Shown: positions 15,669 through 23,197 of the stretch, in pieces
Layout of the letters: every line of letters begins with the position of its first letter
Numbering within the stretch: the first letter of the stretch is position 1
Assembly (NCBI GenBank): GCA_034927595.1
Contig: JAYFPQ010000065.1
Coordinates: 1 to 64,000, forward strand
Reading direction: 5' to 3'
DNA length: 64,000 bases
Origin: UBA7703 sp034927595
GTDB lineage: Bacteria > Bacillota > Clostridia > Christensenellales > CAG-138
The notes under the pieces: model-generated
What the model was told of the DNA's origin: nothing
The model's database searches: none
Seen by the model: the letters and a program-made list of their open reading frames with translations, nothing else
Made by a program: the position numbers and the translations under genes

Positions 15669-16940
15669 TTACCTCCGGATGATCGCATCGCGCGAGGCTC
15701 CGACGGAGATGTTCGAAATCCTGCAGCCGATGTTCTTTTCGATGAAGAGAATATACTCCTGCGCGGCCTTCGGCAAATCGTCGAAGTTGCGGCAGCCGGA
15801 GACGTCGCACTGCCAGCCGGGCATGTATTCGATTACGGGCTTGGCCTCCGCAATGACGGCGGGGAAGGGGAATTCGTCCGTCTTCTCGCCGTGGAGCTCG
15901 TACTGCGTGCAGATCGGAATCTGCTCCATATAGGAGAGGATATCGACCTTCGTGAGCGCGACCTCGGTTGCGCCCTGCATGGTGACGCCGTAGCGCGTGG
16001 CGACGATGTCCATGGGGCCTACGCGGCGGGGACGGCCGGTTGCCGCGCCGTATTCCGCGCCTTCTTCCCGAAGACGGGCCGCCTCTTCGCCGAACCATTC
16101 CGCCGTGAACGGGCCTTCGCCGACGCAGGTGGAGTACGCCTTGACCACGCCGATCACGCGGTCAATCTTTGTACCCGGCATGCCTGCGCCAATGGGCGCG
16201 TAGGCCGCCAGCGGCGCGGAACTGGAGGTGTAGGGGTAAATACCGAAATCCACGTCCCGAAGCACGCCGAGCTGCGCTTCAAAGAGAATGTTCTGTTTGC
16301 CGTCGACGCTGCGCAGGAACTTGCCCGTGTCGCAGAGGTAGGGCTTGAGCTGCTCGCCATAGGTCATCAGCCAATCCCAGACTTCGTCGAGCGAGTAGGT
16401 CTTTCCGCCGTAGACGTTCTTGAGCGTCAGGTTCTTCCACTCCAGAATGCCCTCGAGGCGCTTCTTGAGATATTCCGGATAGAACAGCTCGCCGAGCATC
16501 ACGGTCTTCTTCATGTACTTGTCGCCATAGACCGGCGCGATGCCGCGCTTGGTCGAGCCGTACTTCGCGTCTAAAAGGCGCGCTTCTTCGAGCACGTCCT
16601 GATCGCGATGGTAGGGGAACACGATCGGTGCGCGGTCGCTGATTTTGAGGTTTTCCGGCGAAACGGCGATGCCGTGGGACTGCAGCTCCGTAATCTCCTC
16701 CAGCAGTTTTTCCGGATCGATGACCGTGCCGTTTCCGAGCACGTTGACAACGCCCTTGCGAAAAATACCGGAAGGCAGGAGGTGCAGCGCGAATTTACCG
16801 TATTCGTTGACCACGGTATGGCCCGCGTTGTTGCCGCCCTGATAACGGACGACGACGTCAAAATCCGCCGCGACAAGGTCGACCATACGGCCCTTGCCCT
16901 CATCACCCCAGTTGATTCCTACGATTGCACAGTTCGACAT
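15669..16940 (-). CDS. purA: adenylosuccinate synthetase
   Basis: A 423-residue enzyme joining IMP and aspartate with GTP to form adenylosuccinate. It has the GTP-binding loop GINWGDEGKGRMVDL near the N-terminus, then GGNNAGHTV, GTKRGIAPVY, and ATGRPRRVGPMD near residue 300. The start MSNCAIV follows AAAGGAGCAGAAC. It sits 79 bp after the fumarase beta gene and 5 bp before purB. The 79-bp gap has no terminator; a weak internal promoter (TTGTTT-16-TACTAT on the minus strand) is possible. Confidence 0.96.
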   Translation of the reverse strand: MSNCAIVGINWGDEGKGRMVDLVAADFDVVVRYQGGNNAGHTVVNEYGKFALHLLPSGIFRKGVVNVLGNGTVIDPEKLLEEITELQSHGIAVSPENLKISDRAPIVFPYHRDQDVLEEARLLDAKYGSTKRGIAPVYGDKYMKKTVMLGELFYPEYLKKRLEGILEWKNLTLKNVYGGKTYSLDEVWDWLMTYGEQLKPYLCDTGKFLRSVDGKQNILFEAQLGVLRDVDFGIYPYTSSSAPLAAYAPIGAGMPGTKIDRVIGVVKAYSTCVGEGPFTAEWFGEEAARLREEGAEYGAATGRPRRVGPMDIVATRYGVTMQGATEVALTKVDILSYMEQIPICTQYELHGEKTDEFPFPAVIAEAKPVIEYMPGWQCDVSGCRNFDDLPKAAQEYILFIEKNIGCRISNISVGASRDAIIRR

Positions 16941-17019
16941 GTTCTGCTCCTTTCGAAAGTACGACGCTCCCATGAGATAGTATCGTGTGACCAATGTGAA
17001 ACAAATTCAGTTGCGCATG

Positions 17020-17550
17020 TTACCGCGCGGTTCGATCGTAAACGTCGTTGCCTTGCAGATCGAACGATACGATCACCGGAAAATCCTGCACGGTCAGCCG
17101 GTAGACGGCCTCCGCGCCAAGATCGCCAAAGGCGACGAGCTCGCAGCTCGTAATTCGCGAGGCATAGAGCATGCCTGCGCCTCCGGTGGCGGAAAAGTGC
17201 ACGGCGCGTCCTGCCATGGCCTCGTTGACCGCGGGACTGCGCGCGCCCTTGCCGATAAACTGGCATATGCCGTAGTCAATCAGCGCGGGGGTGTAGCGAT
17301 CCATGCGTTTGCTGGTGGTCGGCCCGCAAGGGCCAATCACTTCGCCCGGCGCGGCGGGGCAGGGACCGGCATAGTAGATTGCCGCGCCCTTGGGCACGGG
17401 CAGCGATTCGCCGCGGGACAGCAGCTCCGCAAAGCGGGCGTGCGCGGCGTCGCGGGCGGTATACAGTTCGCCGCTGAGGAGAACGACGTCCCCCGCGCGA
17501 AGAACGGACAAATCTTCTGTTGAGACCGGAACGCGAAACGAGTATTCCAT
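17020..17550 (-). CDS. fumarate hydratase class I, beta subunit
   Basis: A 176-residue beta (C-terminal) subunit of the two-subunit Fe-S fumarase/tartrate dehydratase family. Recognisable parts are LRAGDVVLLSGELYTARDAAHARF, YYAGPCPA, GPTTSKRMDRY and GKGARSP. The start MEYSFRVPVS at 17550 lies 6 bp after the alpha-subunit stop, with AGGAGGT upstream inside the end of that gene. Together with the alpha subunit it would interconvert fumarate and malate. Tartrate dehydratase is the main alternative; the purine context favours fumarase. Confidence 0.9.
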   Translation of the reverse strand: MEYSFRVPVSTEDLSVLRAGDVVLLSGELYTARDAAHARFAELLSRGESLPVPKGAAIYYAGPCPAAPGEVIGPCGPTTSKRMDRYTPALIDYGICQFIGKGARSPAVNEAMAGRAVHFSATGGAGMLYASRITSCELVAFGDLGAEAVYRLTVQDFPVIVSFDLQGNDVYDRTAR

Positions 17551-17555
17551 TCGGT

Positions 17556-18395
17556 TCAGACCTCCTCGCTCGAGTGGCGGCAGGCGTGACACTGAATGTT
17601 GACCGCAACGGGCAGCCCCGCAATGTGCGTCGGTTCGGCGGCAATCTGCACGGCGAGCGCCGTCGTCGCTCCGCCAAGCCCCATGGGGCCGATACCGGTT
17701 GCGTTGATGCGAAGCAGCGCTTCCTGCTCCAGCTTCGCGAGGTCTTCCCGCTCAGCGGGCTCGCCAAGCGGGCGAAGTAGCTGGCGCTTTGCCAGCAGCG
17801 CGCAGGATTCCATGGTTCCGCCAATACCAACGCCAACAACGACCGGCGGGCAGGCGGAAGCGCCCGCCTCCGAGACCGCCGACACAATCTGATTCAGAAT
17901 TCCTTCCGTTCCGGCGGAGGGCGGGAGCATGGTCAACCGGCTCATGTTCTCGCTGCCAAAGCCCTTTGGCGCGACGGTGAGCAGCAGCTTGTCGCCCTCG
18001 ACAAAACGAACATGGAGCACGGCGGGCGTGTTGTCGCCGGTATTTACGCGAGTAATCGGGTCGAGCACGGACTTTCGTAGATAGCCGTCCACATACGCAC
18101 GACGAACACCCTCGTTGACGGCCTCGGTTAGGTCGCCATCGACGAATACTTCTCGCCCGATGTCCACAAAGACAACGGCCATGCCGGTATCCTGGCAGAT
18201 GGGGCGTTGTTTCTCCCGCGCGAGTTGCTGATTTTCAATTAACTGGTTCAGCACAGAATGCGCGGCGCCACCGCTTGTCTCCGTGTTTCGGGCGCGCAAA
18301 AGCGCGGCGCAGACATCCTCCGGCAGGGTACAGCATGCGCGAAGGCAGAGCCGTTTGATGGGCTCAACGAGCGCGGAAGCCGGAACCAGACGCAT
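17556..18395 (-). CDS. fumarate hydratase class I, alpha subunit
   Basis: A 279-residue alpha subunit. Three cysteines in conserved contexts would bind the 4Fe-4S cluster: C67 (ICQDTGMAVVF), C182 (ACPPVVVGVGIGG) and C269 (NIQCHACRHS). The start ATG at 18395 (MRLVPAS) has AAAGG 10 bases upstream; a GTG four codons earlier overlaps that site and is less likely. It is the first gene of a fumA-fumB-purA-purB run behind a good promoter. The oxygen-sensitive cluster type fits an anaerobe. Confidence 0.92.
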   Translation of the reverse strand: MRLVPASALVEPIKRLCLRACCTLPEDVCAALLRARNTETSGGAAHSVLNQLIENQQLAREKQRPICQDTGMAVVFVDIGREVFVDGDLTEAVNEGVRRAYVDGYLRKSVLDPITRVNTGDNTPAVLHVRFVEGDKLLLTVAPKGFGSENMSRLTMLPPSAGTEGILNQIVSAVSEAGASACPPVVVGVGIGGTMESCALLAKRQLLRPLGEPAEREDLAKLEQEALLRINATGIGPMGLGGATTALAVQIAAEPTHIAGLPVAVNIQCHACRHSSEEV

Positions 18396-18442
18396 GCAGC
18401 CAAGCACCTTTCATGAGATGTAAGCATCGCTCCGAAAAAAAT

Positions 18443-18471
18443 ATTATCGCATAGATTCTACGGTATTTCAA
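18443..18471 (-). promoter_or_regulatory. promoter of the fumarase-purA-purB unit
   Basis: Minus-strand TTGAAA (18471-18466), 17-base spacer, GATAAT (18448-18443), about 50 bases before the fumarase alpha start. Confidence 0.65.
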
Positions 18472-18673
18472 CATGTAAATTCGCTGAATACGAATATTAT
18501 GCATCGAAAGAGCATAAATATGAGCACTTCTTTCTTCTTCGACTGGTGATTTCGTATTTTTGCATTTGACCGTCTCGTTGAAATTATGACTCGTTTGTAA
18601 AGAATCGTTCCGGAACCCAAAGATAACCGGATTCGGGTTGATCTTCCAATCTCGTGTTGCAGGTCGTTTGCAT

Positions 18674-18729
18674 TTGTTCACATTCGAACAAGATTCTGCT
18701 CTTGCCATATCTCGATTCGCCGCTAAACT
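18674..18729 (+). promoter_or_regulatory. Rex-like palindrome and putative apbE promoter
   Basis: TTGTTC-N6-GAACAA (18674-18691) is a perfect-arm palindrome resembling Rex operators (TTGTnAAn4TTnACAA), with the outer TTGT/ACAA conserved. Just downstream TTGCCA (18702-18707), a 16-base spacer and TAAACT (18724-18729) could be a weak promoter. The remainder of the roughly 370-base gap between the fumarase and apbE genes shows nothing else I can name. Confidence 0.45.
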
Positions 18730-18764
18730 AACGGTATGGAAACACCCAAAAGGCGGTAGCTACG

Positions 18765-19703
18765 ATGAATGGAACGTTAAGCAGGTTATTTCGGGCACTC
18801 GGTACGATGAACACCATCACCGTGGAGCAGGCGGAGGATCACGCCCGCGCGGCGGACGCGCTGGAACGCGCCGAGCGCCGCGTGCTGGAGCTCGACGAGG
18901 TGCTCTCGGCGTTTCGTCCGGAAAGCGAGGTTTCGCTACTGAACGCCTCCGCCGGATGCAAGGAAGTTCCCGTCGGCGCGGACACGATGTTTCTATTAAA
19001 GGAAAGCAAGCGATATTCCGAATTGACCGGCGGCGCATTTTGCGTGACCACGCGCCCATTAAGCGCCCTCTGGGAACTCAACGCGCGTTGCGGCACCGTG
19101 CCGTCCCGTGCGGAGATTGAGCAGGCGCTGTTGCTCGCCAGCGACGAGGACATTGTGCTGGACGAGGAACACGGCACGGCGGCGCTCAAGCGTTTTGGAC
19201 AGGCGGTGGACTTTGGCGGCATCGCGAAGGGATACGCCGCGGACGAGGTGCGCCGCATCCTGCTCGAAGGCGGGGTGACCAGCGCCTTGATCAACCTCGG
19301 CGGAACGGTGATTTCACTGGGGCGGGAACGCAACGTCGGCATTCAGCATCCCGACCGCTGCACGGGCATCGCCATGGGGCGGGTCACGCTCTGCGACAAC
19401 TGTGCGGTGACGTCCGGCGACTACGAGCGGTACTACGAGGTGGACGGCGTTCGATACCACCACATACTCGACCCGAGAACGGGATATCCCTCCCGCTCGA
19501 ATCTGCGCAGCGTGACCTTGATCGGCGAGTCGGCAATGGAGCTGGACGCGCTCTCGACCGCGATCTTTGCGCTCGGCGCCGAAGATGGCCTGCCGCTGGC
19601 CGAGCAGGCGCGGGTGGAGTCCGTATTCGTAACGAACGCACTGGATGTCTTTTGTTCTGAGCACCTACGGGAGAACTTCTCTCTGTTGGCAACGCCATCA
19701 TAA
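18765..19703 (+). CDS. apbE: FAD:protein FMN transferase
   Basis: A 312-residue ApbE-family flavin transferase. It attaches FMN from FAD by a phosphoester bond to Thr/Ser in exported flavoproteins, using Mg. Family segments are GTMNTITV, SELTGGAFCVTTRPLSALW, VDFGGIAKGYAADEV, HHILDPRTGYPS and DALSTAIFALG. No lipobox or clear signal peptide is visible, so the exported form is unusual or it acts inside. GGCGGTAG provides a weak ribosome binding site. The next gene encodes a membrane protein with target motifs, so this is very likely its dedicated maturase. Confidence 0.94.
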   Translation: MNGTLSRLFRALGTMNTITVEQAEDHARAADALERAERRVLELDEVLSAFRPESEVSLLNASAGCKEVPVGADTMFLLKESKRYSELTGGAFCVTTRPLSALWELNARCGTVPSRAEIEQALLLASDEDIVLDEEHGTAALKRFGQAVDFGGIAKGYAADEVRRILLEGGVTSALINLGGTVISLGRERNVGIQHPDRCTGIAMGRVTLCDNCAVTSGDYERYYEVDGVRYHHILDPRTGYPSRSNLRSVTLIGESAMELDALSTAIFALGAEDGLPLAEQARVESVFVTNALDVFCSEHLRENFSLLATPS

Positions 19704-19732
19704 GAAAGAATTTCGCGAAAAATTAGTTGAAA

Positions 19733-19797
19733 AGTCAGTATTGTGTATTGGTTACTGACTGTACTATAATTTTCGCATAACATAATAATGATTATCA
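19733..19797 (+). promoter_or_regulatory. promoter with inverted repeat and Fur-box-like site
   Basis: TTGTGT (19741-19746), 18-base spacer, TATAAT (19765-19770). AGTCAGTA (19733-19740)/TACTGACT (19753-19760) is a perfect inverted repeat over the -35/spacer. TAATAATGATTATCA (19783-19797) matches the Fur 7-1-7 consensus TGATAATnATTATCA at all but one fixed position. It lies where a bound repressor would block initiation. Confidence 0.7.
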
Positions 19798-19880
19798 ATA
19801 TTACATGTGCGACAGGTCAATTCGAACTGGGTTTGCAAAACGAATACAGTGCGACCTTGGCAGCACAGAGGTTTGGTTTG

Positions 19881-21650
19881 ATGAAGAAGAAATTATTCCA
19901 TAAAATCACGGCGTTAACGCTCACGCGGCGCATCATACAGGTGCTGTCGTTTGTACTTTTTCCGGGGCTGTTTATCACTACCTTTTCGGCGATCAAATCC
20001 ATCTACGTCGCGCTGATTGCGGGAACGTTCAGCGCCTCCGCACTCGCGGGGCAGATTGTCCTCGCGGCGGCGATGCTGCTTATCACGGCGATCATGGGGC
20101 GCTTCTTTTGCGGGTTCCTCTGCGCGTTTGGCACGATGGGCGACTTTTTCTGGTATTTGGGAACGAAGCTGAAGCTGCCTCGACCCAGGATCGGCTCAAA
20201 AGCAGATCGTATTCTTAAGAAACTGAAGTACGTGATTCTCGTGTTAATCGTACTCCTGATCTGGACGTTTGGCGCGACCATTCTGAACGGAACGAACAAC
20301 CCCTGGACGGTGTTTGGCATGTATGCCTCCGTCAAAGGCTGGGCGGATCTCTCCGCGCTGGTCTCCGTTGGGGCACTGCTGCTGCTGCTGATCATCGTCG
20401 GCTCGCTGTTCATTGAGCGGATGTTCTGCCGCTATCTTTGCCCGCTGGGCGGCGTGTTTGCGATTGTCTCCAAGTTCCGGCTGTTCAAAATCCGCAAGCC
20501 GCGCACGAAGTGCGGCGCCTGCCGCGCCTGCACAAAGCGTTGCTCCATGGGCATTCCGCTGTATCGAACCAGTGTGGTGACGAGTGCGGAGTGCATCGAT
20601 TGCATGAACTGCGTTGAAATCTGTCCGCGCGATAACGTGACGGCCAACCCCAAGCCCGCGTTCGCGGCGGCGGTTGCGGTTGTTGCACTCAGCGGCATGT
20701 ACTACGTCGGCAACATTGCCGGCAGCGCAGCCGCGTCCTACCAGACGGTCACGGCGGCGGAGAGCGTCAGCAGCGCAAACACGGCGTCCGCCGGCCCGTT
20801 TGTGGACGGAAGCTATACCGGCAAAGCGGCGGGCTATCATGGTCAAACCTGCGTGCAGGTCACTGTTCAGAACGGCTATCTGGCGGATATCTCCGTTCTG
20901 TCGACGGGCGACGACATGGAGTTCTTTAACCAGGCAAAGAGCGGTGTGATCGCAGGGATTCTCTCCTCGCAGAGCGTCAACGTCGACACGGTTACGGGCG
21001 CAACCTTCTCCAGCCGCGGCATCATCGACGCGGTGTCCAGCGCTATTTCCGGGGCACTTAAGACCAACAGCGACGTCTCGGTCTTTACGGCGGACACGTC
21101 GAATCTGACGCCGACGCCCGTACTGACGCCAACGCCGTCTCCGGTGCCCACGCCTACGCCGACCGCGACGCCGGAGCAGACCAACGAAGGACCGATTACG
21201 CTGGCCGACGGCGAGTACACCGGTTCTGGCACCGGATTCCATGGAACGATAAAGGTTGCCATTACCATTCAAAACGGCTATCTCACGGGTATTCGAATTG
21301 TATCGTCCCATGACGATGAAAAATACTTCTCCCGCGCGAAAAGCAAAATGATCGAACGGATCATCTCCGCGCAGAGTCTGCAAGTGGACACGGTCTCCGG
21401 CGCAACCTACAGCAGCCAGGGCATTCTGGAAGCCGTTGCGGACGCGATTGGCAACAACTATCGCACCGCGTCAACCGCGACATCCGCGACAACCGCGAAA
21501 ACGGGGACGGTGGACACGGTTTCCGGTGCAACTACCATTAGTCGCGGTTCCGGCTCCAGCGCCGGTTCCGGCACCGGTTCGAGCGCATCGGGCGGCGGAA
21601 CGAACGCAGCGGTCTATTATGACGACGATGATGACTACGACGACGACTAG
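19881..21650 (+). CDS. membrane Fe-S/FMN electron-transfer protein with three flavinylation motifs
   Basis: A protein of 589 residues from the ATG at 19881 (MKKKLFHKITA), chosen because AGAGG precedes it and the earlier in-frame ATG at 19788 lies inside the Fur-like site. Order: NosR-like membrane domain with about five helices and two CxxxC turns (FFCGFLCAFG, FCRYLCPLGG); a ferredoxin-like double cluster region (CGACRACTKRC, CIDCMNCVEICP); another helix; an FMN-binding domain with DTVTGAT (Thr375); a TPTP-rich linker; a second FMN-binding domain with DTVSGAT (Thr509); a third DTVSGAT (Thr551) without a full domain; a Ser/Gly stretch and a poly-Asp tail. ApbE would attach FMN to the threonines. 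It likely passes electrons across the membrane to an extracellular acceptor, possibly ferric iron given the Fur-like site. Confidence 0.9.
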   Translation: MKKKLFHKITALTLTRRIIQVLSFVLFPGLFITTFSAIKSIYVALIAGTFSASALAGQIVLAAAMLLITAIMGRFFCGFLCAFGTMGDFFWYLGTKLKLPRPRIGSKADRILKKLKYVILVLIVLLIWTFGATILNGTNNPWTVFGMYASVKGWADLSALVSVGALLLLLIIVGSLFIERMFCRYLCPLGGVFAIVSKFRLFKIRKPRTKCGACRACTKRCSMGIPLYRTSVVTSAECIDCMNCVEICPRDNVTANPKPAFAAAVAVVALSGMYYVGNIAGSAAASYQTVTAAESVSSANTASAGPFVDGSYTGKAAGYHGQTCVQVTVQNGYLADISVLSTGDDMEFFNQAKSGVIAGILSSQSVNVDTVTGATFSSRGIIDAVSSAISGALKTNSDVSVFTADTSNLTPTPVLTPTPSPVPTPTPTATPEQTNEGPITLADGEYTGSGTGFHGTIKVAITIQNGYLTGIRIVSSHDDEKYFSRAKSKMIERIISAQSLQVDTVSGATYSSQGILEAVADAIGNNYRTASTATSATTAKTGTVDTVSGATTISRGSGSSAGSGTGSSASGGGTNAAVYYDDDDDYDDD

Positions 21651-21664
21651 CGAGTAGGCGCTTC

Positions 21665-21699
21665 ACTCCCCTGCCAGAAACGGCGGGGGAGTTTTTTTG
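21665..21699 (+). terminator. intrinsic terminator after the FMN protein gene
   Basis: ACTCCCCTGCC pairs with GGCGGGGGAGT around AGAAAC, followed by seven T residues. Confidence 0.9.
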
Positions 21700-21727
21700 T
21701 GTGTAAAGGGACTCCACGCTGCGTAGG

Positions 21728-21756
21728 TTGCGCCTAATTACGCGCAATGTTATGCT
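21728..21756 (+). promoter_or_regulatory. promoter/operator of the HTH-desulfoferrodoxin gene
   Basis: TTGCGC (21728-21733), 17-base spacer, TATGCT (21751-21756). The -35 is the left arm of a 20-bp near-perfect palindrome, TTGCGC-N8-GCGCAA (21728-21747), whose centre TAATTA is also symmetric. It is a strong candidate for autoregulation by the downstream HTH protein. Confidence 0.65.
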
Positions 21757-21784
21757 AACGGCGAAGAGAAGAGGAGTAACCACG

Positions 21785-21838
21785 ATGAACAACAATATGA
21801 CGGGGAGCGCAATTTACGCCTTGTGGGAACAAAGATGA
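21785..21838 (+). CDS. 17-codon leader ORF, duplicate of the start of the next gene
   Basis: ATG at 21785, preceded by AGAGGAGTAACCACG, encodes MNNNMTGSAIYALWEQR and stops at a TGA (21836-21838) that overlaps the next ATG as ATGA. The next gene begins MNNYVTGSAIRALREQK, so the leader is a diverged tandem copy of its first 17 codons. The good ribosome binding site lies in front of the leader, not of the regulator, so the regulator is probably translated by termination-reinitiation coupling. A functional peptide is not implied. Confidence 0.7.
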   Translation: MNNNMTGSAIYALWEQR

Positions 21839-22419
21839 ATAACTACGTAACGGGGAGCGCAATACGCGCGCTGCGTGAGCAAAAGGGATATACGCAAAAA
21901 CAGCTCGCCGAACGCCTGCTGGTCAGCGACAAAGCGGTGTCCAAGTGGGAGTCTGGTCGCGGACTTCCGGACATCAGCCTGATTGAGCCGCTGGCAAAGA
22001 CGCTTGGCGTTTCGGTGGCGGAGTTGCTCTCCGGCGAATATGTTCAAAACCGCAATCGCCACGGAAATATGCTCAAGAGCCGGTTTTACGTTTGCCCGGT
22101 CTGCGGAAACGCGATGTTCGCCACGGGGGAAGGTGCATTCAGTTGCTGCGGCGTGTCGCTGCCGCCGCTCGAACCGGAAGAGCCGGACGAGGCGCACGAA
22201 ATTCGAACGGAGCGCATCGAGGACGAGCACTATGTTCGCTTGGACCACCCGATGGACAAGACGCACTACATTTCGTTTCTCGCGTTTGTGACGGCGGATC
22301 GTGTGCAATTTGTCAAGCTCTACCCGGAGCAGAATGCGGAAGCGCGGTTTCACCTATCCGGTCGCGGGGTACTCTACGCGCTCTGCAACCGCCACGGGTT
22401 ATTTAAAAAGAAAATTTGA
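21835..22419 (+). CDS. HTH (XRE)-desulfoferrodoxin fusion regulator
   Basis: A 194-residue protein. Residues 1-67 are an XRE helix-turn-helix (YTQKQLAERLLVSDKAVSKWESGRGLP in two blocks). Residues 85-108 carry the desulforedoxin Fe(Cys)4 pattern CxxC...CC (C87, C90, C104, C105). Residues 119-190 match the superoxide reductase site: H121, H138 (HPM), H144 (HYI), C184 and H187 (CNRHG). The H-x5-H and C-x2-H spacings equal those of authentic superoxide reductases. The Lys next to the first His in the enzyme (EKH) is Ala here (EAH). It likely senses oxygen species through iron and controls its own operon; residual superoxide reductase activity is possible. Confidence 0.88.
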   Translation: MNNYVTGSAIRALREQKGYTQKQLAERLLVSDKAVSKWESGRGLPDISLIEPLAKTLGVSVAELLSGEYVQNRNRHGNMLKSRFYVCPVCGNAMFATGEGAFSCCGVSLPPLEPEEPDEAHEIRTERIEDEHYVRLDHPMDKTHYISFLAFVTADRVQFVKLYPEQNAEARFHLSGRGVLYALCNRHGLFKKKI

Positions 22420-22431
22420 GGAACAAGGACA

Positions 22432-23103
22432 ATGAAGATACTGGTGATCAACGGTTCGCCAAAGGGCGAACAAAGCGTTACGCTGAGCATCACCCGCGCA
22501 TTCATCGAAGGCATGGGCGAAACATACGAAACCATCGATACCATGCGGGTCAACGTGAAACCCTGCCTCGGCTGTTACGCCTGCTGGCGGATCACACCGG
22601 GCAAATGCGTTCAGCAGGACGACATGGCGGGCATTCTGGATCGAATTCTCGAAAGCGAACTAGTGATTTGGTCGACGCCGCTTTACTGCTACAGCGTGCC
22701 TTCCAATGTCAAGGTGCTCTACGACCGGCTGATTCCGCTGGGCACAATGGAGCAGCGCGTCGACGAAGAGGGCGGCACCTACCACCCCGGACGGCAGAAC
22801 ATTCAAACGCAGATCATGCTGATCTCCGGCTGCGGTTTTCCGAATCGCGAGAACAACTATGAAGCGATGGACTTTCAGTTTAACCGGATGTTCAGCCCGA
22901 CCTGCCCGCGCATCTACTGCGTCGAGTCCCCGCTGCTGGACATTCCGGAAGCAAAGCCTGTAGCGGATCAGTACCTCGCGTATGCGCGCCGCGCGGGAGC
23001 GGAGTTCAAAGCGACGGGTACGATCAGCGCGGAAACACAGGCGCTGCTCGATGCGCCGATGATCCCGCCGGACGTCTACCGCGCGCAGATCAACGCACGG
23101 TAA
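22432..23103 (+). CDS. flavodoxin-fold NAD(P)H oxidoreductase with Isf-like cysteine motif
   Basis: A 223-residue flavoprotein. The N-terminal INGSPKGEQSVT is the FMN phosphate loop of the NADPH-dependent FMN reductase/Isf group. C45, C48, C51 and C59 form CX2CX2CX7C, resembling the compact 4Fe-4S motif of iron-sulfur flavoproteins (Isf), some of which reduce oxygen or peroxide in anaerobes. It begins 12 bp after the HTH-desulfoferrodoxin gene, so the pair is probably an oxygen-stress operon. A plain quinone or FMN reductase is the alternative. Confidence 0.85.
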   Translation: MKILVINGSPKGEQSVTLSITRAFIEGMGETYETIDTMRVNVKPCLGCYACWRITPGKCVQQDDMAGILDRILESELVIWSTPLYCYSVPSNVKVLYDRLIPLGTMEQRVDEEGGTYHPGRQNIQTQIMLISGCGFPNRENNYEAMDFQFNRMFSPTCPRIYCVESPLLDIPEAKPVADQYLAYARRAGAEFKATGTISAETQALLDAPMIPPDVYRAQINAR

Positions 23104-23145
23104 AATCCATTGAAATCCGCTATACTTCTGCGTAGAATATGATAG

Positions 23146-23183
23146 AATGGATTCGGCGATCAAGTATCGCCGAATCCATTTTT
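23146..23183 (+). terminator. long hairpin with T-tract upstream of the flavodoxin gene
   Basis: A 15-bp perfect stem (23146-23160 with 23166-23180, loop CAAGT) ends in TTTTT and lies 15 bases before the next start. It acts either as terminator of the upstream pair or as an attenuator for the flavodoxin gene. Confidence 0.8.
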
Positions 23184-23197
23184 AAGGAGCAGCGCAG

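Noticed and set aside
14257..16098. purB extended upstream to a 613-residue protein
   Set aside because: The extra N-terminal part is Arg/His-rich low-complexity sequence read out of frame through purA; the ATG at 15663 has a good ribosome binding site and the family N-terminus.
19788..19880. Longer N-terminus for the FMN/Fe-S membrane protein
   Set aside because: The ATG at 19788 lies inside the Fur-like site just after the -10 and has no ribosome binding site; the ATG at 19881 is followed by a basic residue stretch and first helix typical of the family.
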